In this document: piece by piece, positions 26,285 through 38,790 of the stretch
How positions within the stretch are numbered: position 1 is the first letter of the stretch
Layout of the letters: every line of letters starts with the position of its first letter
Source of the DNA: Bedellia somnulentella
Lineage: Eukaryota; Arthropoda; Insecta; Lepidoptera; Bedelliidae
Length of the DNA stretch: 64,000 bases
Assembly: GCA_963576735.1 (NCBI GenBank)
Contig: OY755170.1
Coordinates: forward strand, 24,102,875-24,166,874
Direction of reading: 5' to 3'
Notes under the pieces: generated by a model
Database searches by the model: none
Seen by the model: only the letters and a program-made list of their open reading frames with translations
What the model was told of the DNA's origin: nothing
Position numbers and translations under genes: made by a program

Positions 26285-26530
26285 AACCAAATACCTAAAC
26301 GGGTAGCCAAAGCTTATTAATTAGAAAGTCCTAACCCACTTTTTGAATTTTAATAAGGAAAACATTTTAAAATAAAACCATTTATTTAGTCGTAAGTGTG
26401 GGTGCAGTTAAAGTGTGTAAGTGATGGGTCTCCAGCCGCATCGCCCAAAAATCACTTTTTAAAAGCCCCAATTCCTTATGCCGTTCTTTTGACACCCGCG
26501 AAAAGATTTAGTGCTATTCCAAACATCTTA
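26285..26530 (-). repeat. Rep-A copy
   Basis: acgggtagccaaagc, gatgggtctccagccgcatc, gcccaaaaatcac, aaagccccaattcctta. Contains extra sequence near 26380-26420 compared with other copies. Confidence 0.7.
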
Positions 26531-27349
26531 TGGTGTATAAAGTTTTATCCATAGTATATATTGATGAAAAACCAACTTTCCGTTTCTAATGCGTGAGCAA
26601 ACGGTGGCCGCCGGCCGGTCGCGCTCGTCCATTCGGAATGTCAAGGCGCCCATTATTCTGTGCGAATTTTATTTGTGCTGAACTTGACTCGGTCGTGGCA
26701 CGGTTCCATTCAAACATCACATTACACAATCTAATAACATAATCTTGTTTTTAATATGTATTCCAAAGGTGAATGAATCGTTTTTATCTCTGATATTTAT
26801 ATTGACTCTAATAACGAGATTGGGCGGTCTATCACATCAACAGATAATTTAATTTTGTTTCAAAAAAATATATATTTTATAAGCGAGGGATGACAGTACA
26901 GTGGTGAATTAAATTTATAGAGCCTTACGAAACCTCACAAGAAACTATCTGAGTTCATGATCTTAGTAAAACACTATCGATTTTATCTTCAAAACGACAT
27001 AAAGAAAGCTCTTTGAAAAGGAATGACAGCCGTAATATTGAGTTCTTAAGAAGACTTTCAATAACTTTCAACTTTTAAAATCCAATAACCTGGGTCATAG
27101 CGGGATCATTTACTGCGAATTCGTTTGATCAGAGCCTGACCGACTGCCTTTGCGAATATGTGATTACATAAAGAAAATGTCGTGGGAAATTGGTTTGTGC
27201 TACGTGTTTTATTATATCTCTGTGATATTAAACGATCACTAACCTGTTACCTCTTTTAATTTTGGATTAAATGAAAATTACGCATCATGACTTGAGTATG
27301 AGCATACTTAGAGAAATCTGCTCGGTAAAATTATAAGTTTCTGAGAGTA

Positions 27350-27465
27350 CACACTGTATGAGAAGAATGATGAATGTGAGAGAATCAAGAGAGATTGGTC
27401 AGGATCTCGCAAAGTGACGATCTATCTATAGTCTCTGTCTACCGCATTGGGAATAGATAATTAGA
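27350..27465 (+). repeat. LINE-B 3' fragment
   Basis: agaatcaagagagattgg, tcaggatctcgcaaagtgac, gatctatctatagtctctgt, ctaccgcattgggaat. Plus-sense, tail lost. Confidence 0.65.
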
Positions 27466-29376
27466 CTTGAACATTTAGAGCGGTCGCTATTCAACCGGAA
27501 TAATCATCTTTTAATAGTTTATCGAGTGTGATATTGTATTAGTTTAGTAAATCGAGAGCAAACATGCATAAAGTACTTAAAACTGAATCTCTAGAACCAA
27601 ACATTGTATTTTGTATGTACGTTAATTTACATCTGAATTATCAAAGGTTTTATTTAGAATATGCTTAAGCTCATTTAATAAATGCTAAAACGTATTATTA
27701 CAAGTACACTTCACTTCAGTACTTAAAACACACTCTAGGTCTATCAATTTGTTATAAACTATAATAATCCTTGAAACAGCAAGCAAGACGGATTGCAATC
27801 GTAAATGTAACGGCGGCGTTAAACGAACACTTGTCGATAACGTCGCGACTCGCGATTCAACTGTTGATAAACGGTATACGTTATCAGAGATATAGCGGCG
27901 TGATAACCGGTGGCACACTTAGTGCTTCGATAACGGAATGTTTTGTTCCTTATTGCTTTATCGCACTAATACTTCAAGACTATTTTATGCGTCTTATTTA
28001 ACCGTATTAGAAATCAATGCTACTATTTATAACTTACTCAATTGATTTGTCGACAGCTAAAAGTTATAAATTGTATTCAATTAATTGCTGCAATAAAACA
28101 ATACTTTTTGACCAGCCAAAACCGTACATTTTAAATTTATAATTAACGACAAACGAACACAATTGACAGCGTGCTTTTACAAAGTAAAACACGTGTTTTC
28201 TCCTGAAATCGAGGACTTATTGCTTGGAGTTAACTATATATTTACCTGTGGGAATAATACATTACAAAAGTGATGTTTATATTCGCGGTTTACTGTAAAG
28301 AACAACAACTTCATATTAACGATATCGGTCGTATTGTTTGCATGCATTGCAAATCAATAAATATTTTATATGTACATACTTGGATGTCAAACAATAGGCA
28401 ACTCACCATCTATTCTTAGTGTGACAATGTTGACAACATTTAAAGAAAACAAGATATAAATGATGTAGTCATCTGAACATTGCTAATACAGTTATTACTT
28501 TCGCACGCTCTCATACATTTTAATTGTATGAACAATCACTCATTATTGGGTTTTATAAAGGACAGGATTCTGGCTGGAGCTCTGCTTACCATTATTTTAC
28601 ATAATACCCGCTTAATACCCTATATAAACCTTCAATTTCGTTTATGAAGTAACAGACAACATGGGCATATTTAGATGTTAATACGTGTAGCAAAAACTTT
28701 CTTAAACTTTTTACTAAAATTGAGCAGACGTTGAAGTATGAAATTCATAACATATGCACACTTATCGTTAAATATAATTGTTGAATTTCGATCACTAGAC
28801 GTTCTGTATTACATATTGAATTGGGTCTGCTATAGCGGCTGATATCAAAGGTTATCACATCCACTGACAAAGATTATAGAAAAAATTTCGGCTTTGATCT
28901 AGTAGAAATAAAAAATAAACTTGGCCCGCGGCTAAATTCACCCTGTTCGGCAAGAACGTCCAACACATCAGACATTATCTTATGAAATTTAGATTCTAAC
29001 TGAATTCAAAAGTGCGAAAAATATCAAAGAACCGATCTTTTATGAGCCCAACTTGTAGTAATTCTAACAAATTCTTTATCAGAAATTCAAATTGCAAAGG
29101 TCCGAATTAGTGTTTCCGTTAAAAAGTTGGACTTTACGATCGTATTTCTAATTTCGCCGTTACAAAAAATATTATTAGTTGGACATCAAACAATTTATTA
29201 GATAGTGGTGCGGGACCCCTTAGCGTGCAGGCCGACTCGCATTTGGTCGGTTTTTAATTAAATTCGGTGTAGGAATGAACTAAATAAAACTATATTGAGC
29301 TGTCGATTGATTTTCATTGCATTTAGCTTCATCTCTATGCCCTAGAATTCAATATATATTTCTCTCCTTTACACCT

Positions 29377-29778
29377 CTACTTATTCTTAGTTTTATATAA
29401 TATGTCGTTATAGCCACCTAAATAACAATGAGATTTTAATGATTTGCTAAGAGATAGAAAGCTTCCAGACACCGAATAGCAAAATCGATATTCGTGATTA
29501 TAATCAGTACCAATGAGGATGACATAACATTTCATACGTGCCCAGCGTAGTATTCGTCCCATGCTCACCATGTATAGAGCAGCATACGTAATGGCGGAGG
29601 CCAGTACCGGTACGTGCTCCACAGAAATGGGTAAATGTAGTTTGACCTTGACATTACCAGTTCCTGCCGCTTTACTACCATCAATCACGCTATGATGCCA
29701 CTCGGCTGCTTTCGCTCCGTCAATTTCACCAACTTTTAAAGGGCTCGTTCTATAGTCTATTTTAGGAAGCACAAACAA
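29377..29778 (-). CDS. unidentified 133-codon open frame
   Basis: I do not recognise this protein. The frame opens without an ATG (first codon TTG just after an in-frame TAA) and ends TAA. It has a hydrophobic stretch (VPVLASAITYAALYMVSM, about residues 55-72) that could be one membrane helix, flanked by Arg/Lys (GRILRWARMK). The N-terminal part is mixed polar. Composition looks more protein-like than neighbouring chance frames. No clear splice acceptor fits its 5' end, so it could be an exon, a processed pseudogene or chance. Confidence 0.25.
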   Translation of the reverse strand: MFVLPKIDYRTSPLKVGEIDGAKAAEWHHSVIDGSKAAGTGNVKVKLHLPISVEHVPVLASAITYAALYMVSMGRILRWARMKCYVILIGTDYNHEYRFCYSVSGSFLSLSKSLKSHCYLGGYNDILYKTKNK

Positions 29779-30084
29779 TTACCATGTGATTTCCATTAAG
29801 TTATGAAAGTTTAGACTGCGTAGTTAATAGCGGATAGTGTGGTTATAAAATTGTACACGCGCATTTGTAAAAATTTTATAAATTTATTGATTTCATTGTT
29901 TAGGAGCCGTGCTCATATTCGAAACGATCATAAGTGTATTTTAGTATTGTACTGATTTATCTAGATATATGTAAGAATGACACACATATTTATCAAATAT
30001 TTTAGAAAGAAATCATCTTTAAGATTGATCCTAAAGATCGATACAAAAAATACAGAGTTTTTTTCATTACCATTCAGCACCCGG

Positions 30085-31795
30085 GTGAGTGTTAAGTTAA
30101 GTGTTACATAGTTATCTCACTTTAAGTGTATTTAATTCTACTGTTAAGTGGTTCAATAGTTATCTCACTTCACGCTCCCAGATTGTAAGGCTTACTAAAA
30201 GGAATGGAGAAACTTTGTATTCAGATGAATATGCAGTCTCCAGGGGAACGCCCCAAGGATCTTACCTGGCTCCATTACTTTTCATTTTGTACACCTCTGA
30301 TATAACCTCTCACATAACCCACTGTAAATATCACCTTTTTGCTGATGACATACAAGTATATACCTCAATTAGCCCAGACAATTATGATACTGCAATAGCA
30401 TTTATGAATAAAGATCTCAGTAATATTGACAAATGGTGCAAAAACAATTCACTATCGCTTAATCCCAATAAATCCAAATTTCTTATCCTAGGCAGCAAGT
30501 CACAACGAGCAAAAGTTGCAAAAAAGAACCCGAAAATTACAATAGCCAACGTTGAGATAGAGAGGGTCCAAAAGGCACGCAACTTGGGATTGATATTTGA
30601 CGAGGACCTGAGGTTCGAATGTCATGTCGTAGATAAAATCCGCAACTGTTTTTACAAACTAAAGGTCTTATACAAAATACGGCCTTACCTTAGTATTGAA
30701 CTACGTATTAAACTATGCGACTCTTTGGTATTGAGCAAATTAAATTACGGGGATGTAGTGTATGGGCCTTGCCTTCTTGACCGTACAAAACGTCTCATAC
30801 AAAGGGTTCAGAACGCATGTATTAGGTTTTGCTACGATATTGGTTCCAGATCGCACATAACACCAATTTTAATTAGCAACAATATACTGAATCTGGAATC
30901 AAGGCGTAAATTACACCTGGCTACACTCCTCTTTGGAACCATCAAACGGGCAAGCCCATCCTATTTATATGAAAAACTAACTTGGTCAGAAAATGTCAAC
31001 ACATACACTACGCGTGGTAATAGTACTTTATTAATAACACCTCTTCACCGCACAACAGCATTCCGTGGCAGTTTTCGTTTTGCTGCCACAAAGTGCTGGA
31101 ATGATTTGCCCCCACCCTTAAAAACTCTGAACTCTTTACCTTTACCTTTGTTTAAACTTAAATTGAATTTACTCCTGCGGAACTTACCTAATGCATAACA
31201 AATTGTTTGCAATTTATTTATTTATTTATTCATTCATTGTATAATTTGTATATCAATCTTATATATATGTAATGTATGTAGCTATTTACATTTTCCGTAT
31301 CTTTTCATTTATATTTTATGTAATATTTGTATTCATGTTTATGTACAAATATGTGTATATGTTTGATTATATATATTTATAAGTCTATATGTTTTAGTAT
31401 CGTACGTATACTCTGGGGAAATAAGTGACATTTGGTGCTTGGTTGGTTGCTGACAAATTATTGTTTTTCTTTACTTTTGTTTTAAATTCTTTACTTTTGT
31501 TGTTAAGTTTCTGTTTTAGCAATTGTTTGTATATTAGATTAAGTATTTTTTAATTAGTTAGTTAGTTTTACTTAAGTTAGGTTATAGTATAAATATAAAA
31601 TTCTGGGCACCAACTGAAAACCAGCGTATGGGAGATTCATCAGCCTGGCTGCTTGTTTCTTCCATACACATGCTGAGTTGGAGCCTATTTGGTACAAATC
31701 TTGTCATTTTCCGCTTGTTAATTTCTAAATTGTGTGTTGTAAAAAATTTGTTCCAAATAAACAATTTTTCTTCTTCTTCTTCTTCTTCTGTTATG
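30085..31795 (+). mobile_element. 5'-truncated LINE with open RT frame and TTC tail
   Basis: A single retrotransposon insertion. It has the C-terminal half of a reverse-transcriptase ORF (30101-31198), a roughly 570 bp AT-rich 3' UTR, and a (TTC)n run at about 31770-31790. The 3' UTR part near 31600-31700 (ccaactgaaaaccagcgtat, catgctgagttggagcc) is recognisably shared with 48880-49130. The 5' truncation cuts inside the RT domain. Confidence 0.8.
30101..31198 (+). CDS. LINE reverse transcriptase, C-terminal part
   Basis: A 365-codon frame from a non-LTR retrotransposon (Jockey/CR1-like). It begins in the palm/fingers region: WFNSYLTSRSQ around residue 18, GTPQGSYLAPLLF around 49, and the catalytic FADD box (LFADDIQVYTS) near residue 80. 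It continues through KSKFLILG and LNYGDVVYGP thumb motifs to the normal C-terminal CWNDLPPPLKTL block. The N-terminal endonuclease and the first RT motifs are missing, and a stop precedes the first codon. The frame has no internal stop, so the insertion is fairly young. It is not able to act alone as written. Confidence 0.85.
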   Translation: MLHSYLTLSVFNSTVKWFNSYLTSRSQIVRLTKRNGETLYSDEYAVSRGTPQGSYLAPLLFILYTSDITSHITHCKYHLFADDIQVYTSISPDNYDTAIAFMNKDLSNIDKWCKNNSLSLNPNKSKFLILGSKSQRAKVAKKNPKITIANVEIERVQKARNLGLIFDEDLRFECHVVDKIRNCFYKLKVLYKIRPYLSIELRIKLCDSLVLSKLNYGDVVYGPCLLDRTKRLIQRVQNACIRFCYDIGSRSHITPILISNNILNLESRRKLHLATLLFGTIKRASPSYLYEKLTWSENVNTYTTRGNSTLLITPLHRTTAFRGSFRFAATKCWNDLPPPLKTLNSLPLPLFKLKLNLLLRNLPNA

Positions 31796-31798
31796 TAA

Positions 31799-31918
31799 AT
31801 CTATACTTATAATAAATCTGTAGAGAGGTCAATTCTGTACATGAAATATATTTTCAAAATAACTATCAGGAGATGATTAGGGATCGATACTGATGCCAAA
31901 AATGCAATCAGTAAAATT

Positions 31919-31968
<50 letters not shown>

Positions 31969-32797
31969 GGTTTGTATGTTCCTTATGGAAACAAAAACTA
32001 CTCGACGGATTCTAACGAAACTTGGTACAATTATTCTTCATACTCCTGCACAGGTTTTTGTATACTTTCCAGCAGAGTAGTAAAGGGGAATTTTGGGAAA
32101 TTTTGGGAAAACGGGAGAAGTTACTCCATTTTTTAAACTTCCGTCGCGTGTGCAGCCTTAATGGTTAAACTTACATAGAAATCATGTATGACGGAAATAT
32201 TCTTCATAAAATTATCTAAAAAAAAATTCCCAACAGTTTATGTCTATCTTTTACGGTTGACTCACAATAACACGTGTAATTCCTGATAGCTTAGCAGTTC
32301 GGAACATTCTGATTATATTTGTTTACTCTTACGTTTGTAAACCTCTCACTCATCTCTAATTTAAAAAAGGTAACATTATTACCTATTCAATAAAAAAAGA
32401 ATCATAGAAATCGGTAGACAAACACCGAAATTATACATAAAATAAGCCAGCGCGCCCGTGACCAAAACCAAATCTTTACTAATTTATATATAACATACTA
32501 GATGGCGCCAGTAGTTGCATCCTACTTCCCGTAATGTTTTTTTTTAGATTGTTATAAATACTTCATAGCGTTTTATTCCAAAATTTGCTATTTAATGGAA
32601 ATACTGAACCGTTCATTAAATCGCATTCAAAATGACCAAACTACACTGTTTAGGGCATGTTTAGGGAGTGCTATAAATTAAATAAATTGAAAACATTGCG
32701 CTGAATTTCACAATTCTTAAGCAGGGACTGAAGAAAGAAACCTCAGATATTTAAAAAAACAACGCTACCCGTGCGAAGCTGGGACGATCCACTAGTA
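31799..32797 (+). mobile_element. Helitron-like non-autonomous element, about 1 kb
   Basis: Starts tctatacttataataaatc, a common 5' end of short Helitron-like repeats in Lepidoptera. It contains aactactcgacggattctaa and cgaaacttggtac, and ends acccgtgcgaagctgggacg atccactagt. No Rep/helicase ORF. It lies immediately after the TTC tail of the LINE. The class is inferred from the ends. Confidence 0.6.
31921..31968. repeat. (TCTG)n microsatellite
   Basis: About twelve uninterrupted tandem tgtc/tctg units inside the Helitron-like element. Confidence 0.95.
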
Positions 32798-32929
32798 AAA
32801 AATAAACTAATAATGTCTCCTTTGTTCAATGTTGATTTGCGATCTCTATTATCTCTGCCCTCCCTGGTGACAGTACAAAATTCTACCTATATATATACAC
32901 ACACATTTTGATTAAAGACTGCAATTATT

Positions 32930-33140
32930 TACATACATACATATACTTAATTAGAAACTCCGCAGCCACTTTTGGAAAATTGAGTGGGGAAAAGATGGTT
33001 AAACAAAGGTTGTTGGTGATGGGTCTCCAACCGCATCACCCAAAAATCCCATAAACGCCCCAATACCGTTAGTCGCCTCTTACGTACGCCCACCGCAAGA
33101 AATGGGGTAGTGCTATTCTAAGCCGACACTACACAGAAAT
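32930..33140 (-). repeat. Rep-A copy
   Basis: catacatacatatac, agaaactccgcagccacttt, gatgggtctccaaccgcatc, cgttagtcgcctcttacgta, taagccgacactacacag. Well preserved. Confidence 0.85.
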
Positions 33141-34349
33141 AATTTCTGTTTTTTAAATCTAATTATATTGGCTAATACAGTTATTACTTTTATATCCTAA
33201 AAATAATGTTCCTTTGTTAGTACTTGACCATCCAGCTATTTTTAAGACTAAACCCGGATTATCCTGAAATCTTATTTAAATATAAATTTACAACAGACTA
33301 CGCTATGTATCGTAAAGGATATTCAATTATTTCACATAATTAATACCTCTGATAGTGTATTCAACGTACTTTGCATCGGATTCAGTTTTGAACACAGTCA
33401 AAGCTGGGCTTAACTCGAGTTAATACTTCAAATTCAATTTGTTACTAAATCGGCGAAGATTTAATCGTGAATATTTTGTAAATAACGACCGTCATATAAT
33501 CGTTTACAACTAGTACGAAAGAGTACTTGAAAATAAAGGCAATCGACGAAAGCCGCGTTCAAACTACGCTGGTTATTATAACCATAAAAGATTCTACAAA
33601 AGTTTTCTTTAGACGAAGTTTGACTTTAAAAACTATTATATTGATCGTTTTATACGTTTGATTATTGACCTTATTACTTATCTATATCTCTATACTCAAT
33701 ATTGTTAAGAGAAAATATTGATCTGTCCGTAATAAAATTGCTCTGAAACTACTAAACCGATTTTAATATTCTTCCATCAATAGAAGCGTCCAAGCTTCAG
33801 AAGGAGCATAGTTAATTTAGATTTCGGTATGCATAGTGTTATTGTGTGTTATGAAATATTTTTATTTAATAGCAAGCACAAAAATAAAAGGCTGATTTGA
33901 TAGATTTTAATTTCAAATTATGAATTGTAAAGTTATTAATTTTTAGAGATTAATCAGCTTTTATTTTTAATGTCGTCATCGAACGGAAAATCCACGTAGC
34001 AACATGCAAATGAGGCGAAAGGTTTAATAAAAATGTTGCTGATTGCAAAACATTGCTCGAATTTGTGATTTCAAATCATATTATTACGATACTATATTAA
34101 ATAAAACAATGTTTTATTGTATTTTATTATTTAACTGCAAAAACGAATGTCTTTGAAATAACATTGGAGGTCAAATACTGTTACAGTTTTTGATAAAATA
34201 AAGGTCATCATAGCTTTATTTGATTTAATGTCAAGAAAATATAGTTTAAAAACATAATATGTAATATCTCGAAATGGTATTGTAATCAGCATCACTTTTG
34301 CAAAACTTTGCATACCGAATTGAAGAAGCCTTAGTTACACACATATATA

Positions 34350-34485
34350 AATAGACTCACGCTATTATTTTCCATTGGGGTGGGCGGAGACTATTGATCG
34401 CCACTTTGTACGATCCTGGCAAACCTCTCTAGCTTCGTTTACACCCATTATATTTTCATACATGCTCTTTTATTATTCATACTTT
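34350..34485 (-). repeat. LINE-B 3' fragment
   Basis: gactcacgctattattttcc, attggggtgggcggagacta, ttgtacgatcctggcaaacc, atacatgctcttttatt. Confidence 0.8.
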
Positions 34486-35924
34486 AGATGTTTAAAAAAT
34501 AACACTAACGGTATAAACCTTACGGTTTACTAGTGTTGCGATTTTGTTCGGCATGTTGGACTAATAAATATAATAGCTTCGTAGTGTAAATTCATGCTCC
34601 GAGTATGTTTCACTGCTGAATCTATTGAATTCATATCATAATCTAATCCAATTAACATCGGAGTTCCGACTAACCAGCTTATCTTATACCTTGTAAGTGA
34701 TGGAGTAAAGAAATTAATAGCAAACATTTAAGATAAAAGCTTGTACTTGTACTTAAAATAGGTTATGTTATTTAAGCCTTTTTTGTAATTATTTATAGAA
34801 AATGTTTATATCCATACATTGCCGAGCTTCGATTACCCTCTGAGAATTTTAATCGATTATTATCCAAAAAAATGCGTATACATGAAAAATTGGCAATGTA
34901 TTTTGCAGTGTCGAGATGCAGCCTCTAAATACAAGATGAAATATTAAGGCCATAGATCCATTTCCGTTTGAATGTGTTGCTGTTTGGTGTAACGCACATT
35001 TTGTAATGATAACGCAGGTATACTAATATTTTGATATTGGCATTGCGAAGTTTGGGGCGCTTATACTGGTATCTGTTTTAACGTTTTACTGCTCTGCGAT
35101 ATGTACCAACACAGATTATATCAATTGATCCAGCAGAAGTAAAAAACATAAGTAATTGTTTTCTTTTATTCTTTTTATTTGTATAAATTCATTTCAATTG
35201 ATTTATCTTTGGTTGTTTTTCTATGATTTTCCGTACACAAGAAATGCAGTTTAAAAAAAAATAATGACTTAGTTTTAACCGTGTTTGTGATGCAGAAAGT
35301 AAAAATATTAAATTTCCTTTTGAAAACACATACTACGCTGCAACGCGCGGCTTCACAAGACTATTTCCAATTCAAGCTATTGAAAGTAGCACGATTGAAA
35401 GAGATTCTGTTTAAAGCAATTTCAATTTAGCTGTCATTTTTATAATCGAGGAATCCACATTTTTATCAAAGGAAACTTTATACATATTTTGTGAAGCTAG
35501 TCTATTAAAGTTCAGAGAAATGCCATCTTTATACACATTGGAATTTATCAAGAAAATTACTTTGACTAAGTTAAAATAAATTTCTTCAAATTAATTTATA
35601 ACTTTGTTGATTATACTTTCACCATTCAAGGGTATCGTTTTAATTGTCTTTTGAAAGATAATTCGTTTAGCTCGCGTTGTTGTTGCGAAAATAGAACTTG
35701 ATGAGGTTTTCTTGTTAGACTAGTTAACGAGGCAAGCTTAGCTTGATTACATCAAACTACGTCATACGAACAGTAGGAGGGGTGTAATTTCTAAATTCTT
35801 TTAATACAATCACCTAAAGTTTCATATAAGTGCTTTAAATACATTTATGAAGATTACAACTTTTTATAGTTGACCGCGAATGATTGGCTGCATTGCGAAT
35901 ATATCACCTTATATTGATTTTATT

Positions 35925-36100
35925 TCTGTTATCCTCATCATCAGCAATTGGACGACCACCGATGAACATAGGCCTCCCCAAAATATCTCTACAACGATGT
36001 TTCGCATCAGAGACATCTTCACAAGCCATAACTGTTCAATGCTGGGCATAGGCTTCACCTAGGAACTCCAATCACTGGCCATGTGATGCGCTCCTACCGT
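35925..36100 (-). mobile_element. LINE family D 3' fragment, degenerate
   Basis: cctcatcatcagcaattgga, cgaccaccgatgaacatagg, cctccccaaaatatctctac, aacgatg. Resembles the reverse complement of the family-D 3' end. Low conservation. Confidence 0.45.
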
Positions 36101-36137
36101 TAATGTATTATAATGTACCTTTATGCGGGCTTTACTT

Positions 36138-36200
36138 ATATGAATTCTCTGGCTATGGCTACCCTTTTTTGGGATTTATGGTCGTGAGTATATTATATAT
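36138..36200 (+). repeat. Rep-A 3' end
   Basis: tctctggctatggctaccct, tttttgggatttatggtcgt, gagtatat. Only the terminal module remains. Confidence 0.7.
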
Positions 36201-36394
36201 GCATGTAAGAATACTCTGGAACGTCACTAATGGATTAAAGTGTTTCACGACTTACTCAAGCCATCAAAACGACTGGTACTGGTGTATCACGTAGCAAATG
36301 CGAATGTAATATTATTTGAATGATCTGTATAACACTATCTCCTTTACTAGGTTGGGTATATTTATTTGCGATGTTATCAAATTTAATTATGTAA

Positions 36395-36560
36395 GTATAG
36401 GTAATGTCAGTAAAGGACGACCAAGGAGGATATATTTAGATCGAATAGGAAACATGTTGAAAGTACAAAGAATTAAAGAGCATGTATAAAAACAATTATG
36501 GATGAAATTCGATCGTGACGATTCATAGTCTCCGTCTCCACCATTGGGAACTAATGGCGA
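36395..36560 (+). repeat. LINE-B 3' fragment
   Basis: aaaggacgaccaaggagg, agaattaaagagcatgtata, gacgattcatagtctccgtc, caccattgggaactaatggc. The first word is coding in the LINE ORF (RGRPRE region). Confidence 0.7.
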
Positions 36561-37879
36561 TATTATATTTTTATGTACGCTATTAAATTATGCGCTTCTG
36601 GAAAATAATCCGGGTTTTAAAACTTGATATTCGGAAACAAAAAACGATTCGACATTACCACACAGAAAAACATACCCCACTGAATGATTATTCTGAAATT
36701 GTGTCTGCCCCATTCGGAATTTTAATTTTGAATGCATTTAAATTTATTTAACATGAATCAGGTAGCCCGTAGCTATTTTAATGCATCTGTGTGTTCCTGT
36801 TTTCATGTTCATTCCCGTTTCCATTCGAATTATTCTGCGTTTTACTGCCCGGAGGCTGATGTCATTTTCATGTTCGAAATTCTGTGAATATTGTTTGTAT
36901 TCTCTGATGCTTTGTTTCGTTTTGAATACATACTGGAGTTATTATTTGACCAATTCATAACATGCCAAATTAGGCTATGATTGAGAAGCTGTGACGTACT
37001 GTTTTTGAGATTTTTATTTCATAAATAAAATAACTTTATTGCATGACCTTTACATTTTAGACTCCCGCTTAAAGATAGTAATTTAAGGCACCGAAAGATT
37101 TTACATTTCGAGAATCAATAGTCGAGGTCCAACATGCACTATAATGCTTTTCTTACATACTCGAGTAGTTGGCCACGACGACGGCTTAAACTCTCCATAT
37201 TTGGACACCCAGATACTCTGATCCATACATGACTCACTAATTGAATTTCATAATTACACCATATGTAATATTTTGTATCATTTTTATAAACACTCTTGTT
37301 ATATTAACATTGTGAATTTAAAATAATATTTATATATTACAAGTTTACATACGCTCGTTGAACCGTTGTCATAATCGTAATGTATCCAATTTCATGCATG
37401 TATAATTTTGATCGGTTCGTTATTGCAATCTTGGATGTTTCGGAGTAAATAATAAGTGTAGTCTTGAATGAGGACACCGGTTCTATTCCAGCGTTTCAGG
37501 CGATTTCGTTTATAGAACCTACCGGTTATAATGGTTTTACTTCACTGGTATGAAAAATACTATGTGATAAATATTATGTGGATGATTTGATATTGATGAG
37601 AAAGAAATAATCTCTAAATTCCAAATGAGAAACAAAGAAAGGGTTGCGCGTAAATGATGCCCACCGGATGATTCTATGTAGTTGTACAAGCAGATACAAC
37701 CCATTCCACTCTAATATACAAAAAGTACTTTCTTACGCTTATTTCCCCACACAAATGAATGGCGCCATATTAACTGTCCTTTACAGCCTAAACGGGCGAG
37801 TGTGGAGCATTGAAACGGTCGCAGTGACGTACATGGACGCTGGCCGGCGGAATACCAATCGTAAAGGAAAAACAGCATA

Positions 37880-38011
37880 TCTAGTACGAGCGGCATTTTA
37901 ACTGGATATCGCGTGATATAAAGCAGTCATCTCTTACGCACTTACTTAGTATCGTATACTGTCATCTCATTCTAACCGTTATCGTGTCGATAAAATAGCG
38001 CTCGTACTAGA
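37880..38011. mobile_element. MITE copy 2 (132 bp)
   Basis: Ends tctagtacgagc and gctcgtactaga are exact complements. The interior matches the copy at 13729-13863 closely (tctcttacgcacttacttag, accgttatcgtgtcgataaa). The terminal repeats of the two copies differ in sequence, but each pairs with its own partner. Confidence 0.8.
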
Positions 38012-38594
38012 CCCCTTGGACGGGTGCTACAACTGTGCATTCAGATGTCACGCAGCGGAGTGAAGGATTCGATACGGTTGCGACATGCTCTTCTGTCGTA
38101 TGACATTATTACTTTAGCAGCTATTTGGGTACCCTATATTATAAAAGTTAAAGATATAAAATATTTTATGTCACTATAAACAAGTCAATATTTTAATCCA
38201 AGCTTGCAAGTTTTTTTATATTCACAATACAATTAGTAAATCGTAAAAACGTTTTCTAAATTGTGCTTACCTAATACATAAAGTTTTAGGGATTTCGATA
38301 TACTAATAGATCTTTTGAAATATTGTTTGTTTTACTGGTATTGTCACAATAACTGGAAAGAAAAAAATGATTTATTTTAAACAATACGGATCAAGCAAAG
38401 ATTATTTAGAAATAGTCATTAAACAAATCTAGGTGAGTCATGCAGTTGCAATAGAAAGATCAGATAGAAAAATAAGAACTTTTAATATTGAACAGTAGCG
38501 TGGGCTAAACCAAGACGTGTTTTCTTAAGTCATATTAGTGATTAATTTATCATCTTCACCCACTTTCGTCATCTTCACCAACGTCGCGACGTTC

Positions 38595-38790
38595 TCCCTC
38601 ACCGCTCACGACGCGTCGTGAGAAAACCCACATGGCTAAGTTGAGTCATGACAGTGTACTTGTACAAAACTGCAATAGGTTAACCCGTATCATGTGTACA
38701 TTGTCCAAGAAAAACTTGGGTACGCTGAACACCAGGTGACAATAATGTCACGTAATGCTCAGAAGTACTAGTCCTCGGAACGTGCCCAAC
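38595..38790 (+). repeat. Rep-C copy
   Basis: Plus-sense: gagaaaacccacatggctaa, gttgagtcatgacagtgtac, cttgggtacgctgaacacca, ggtgacaataatgtcacgta, atgctcagaagtactagt. Includes the 5' half (CCACATGGCT) missing from other copies. Confidence 0.7.

Noticed and set aside
31921..31968. CRISPR-like array
   Set aside because: A simple four-base microsatellite with no spacers, in animal DNA.
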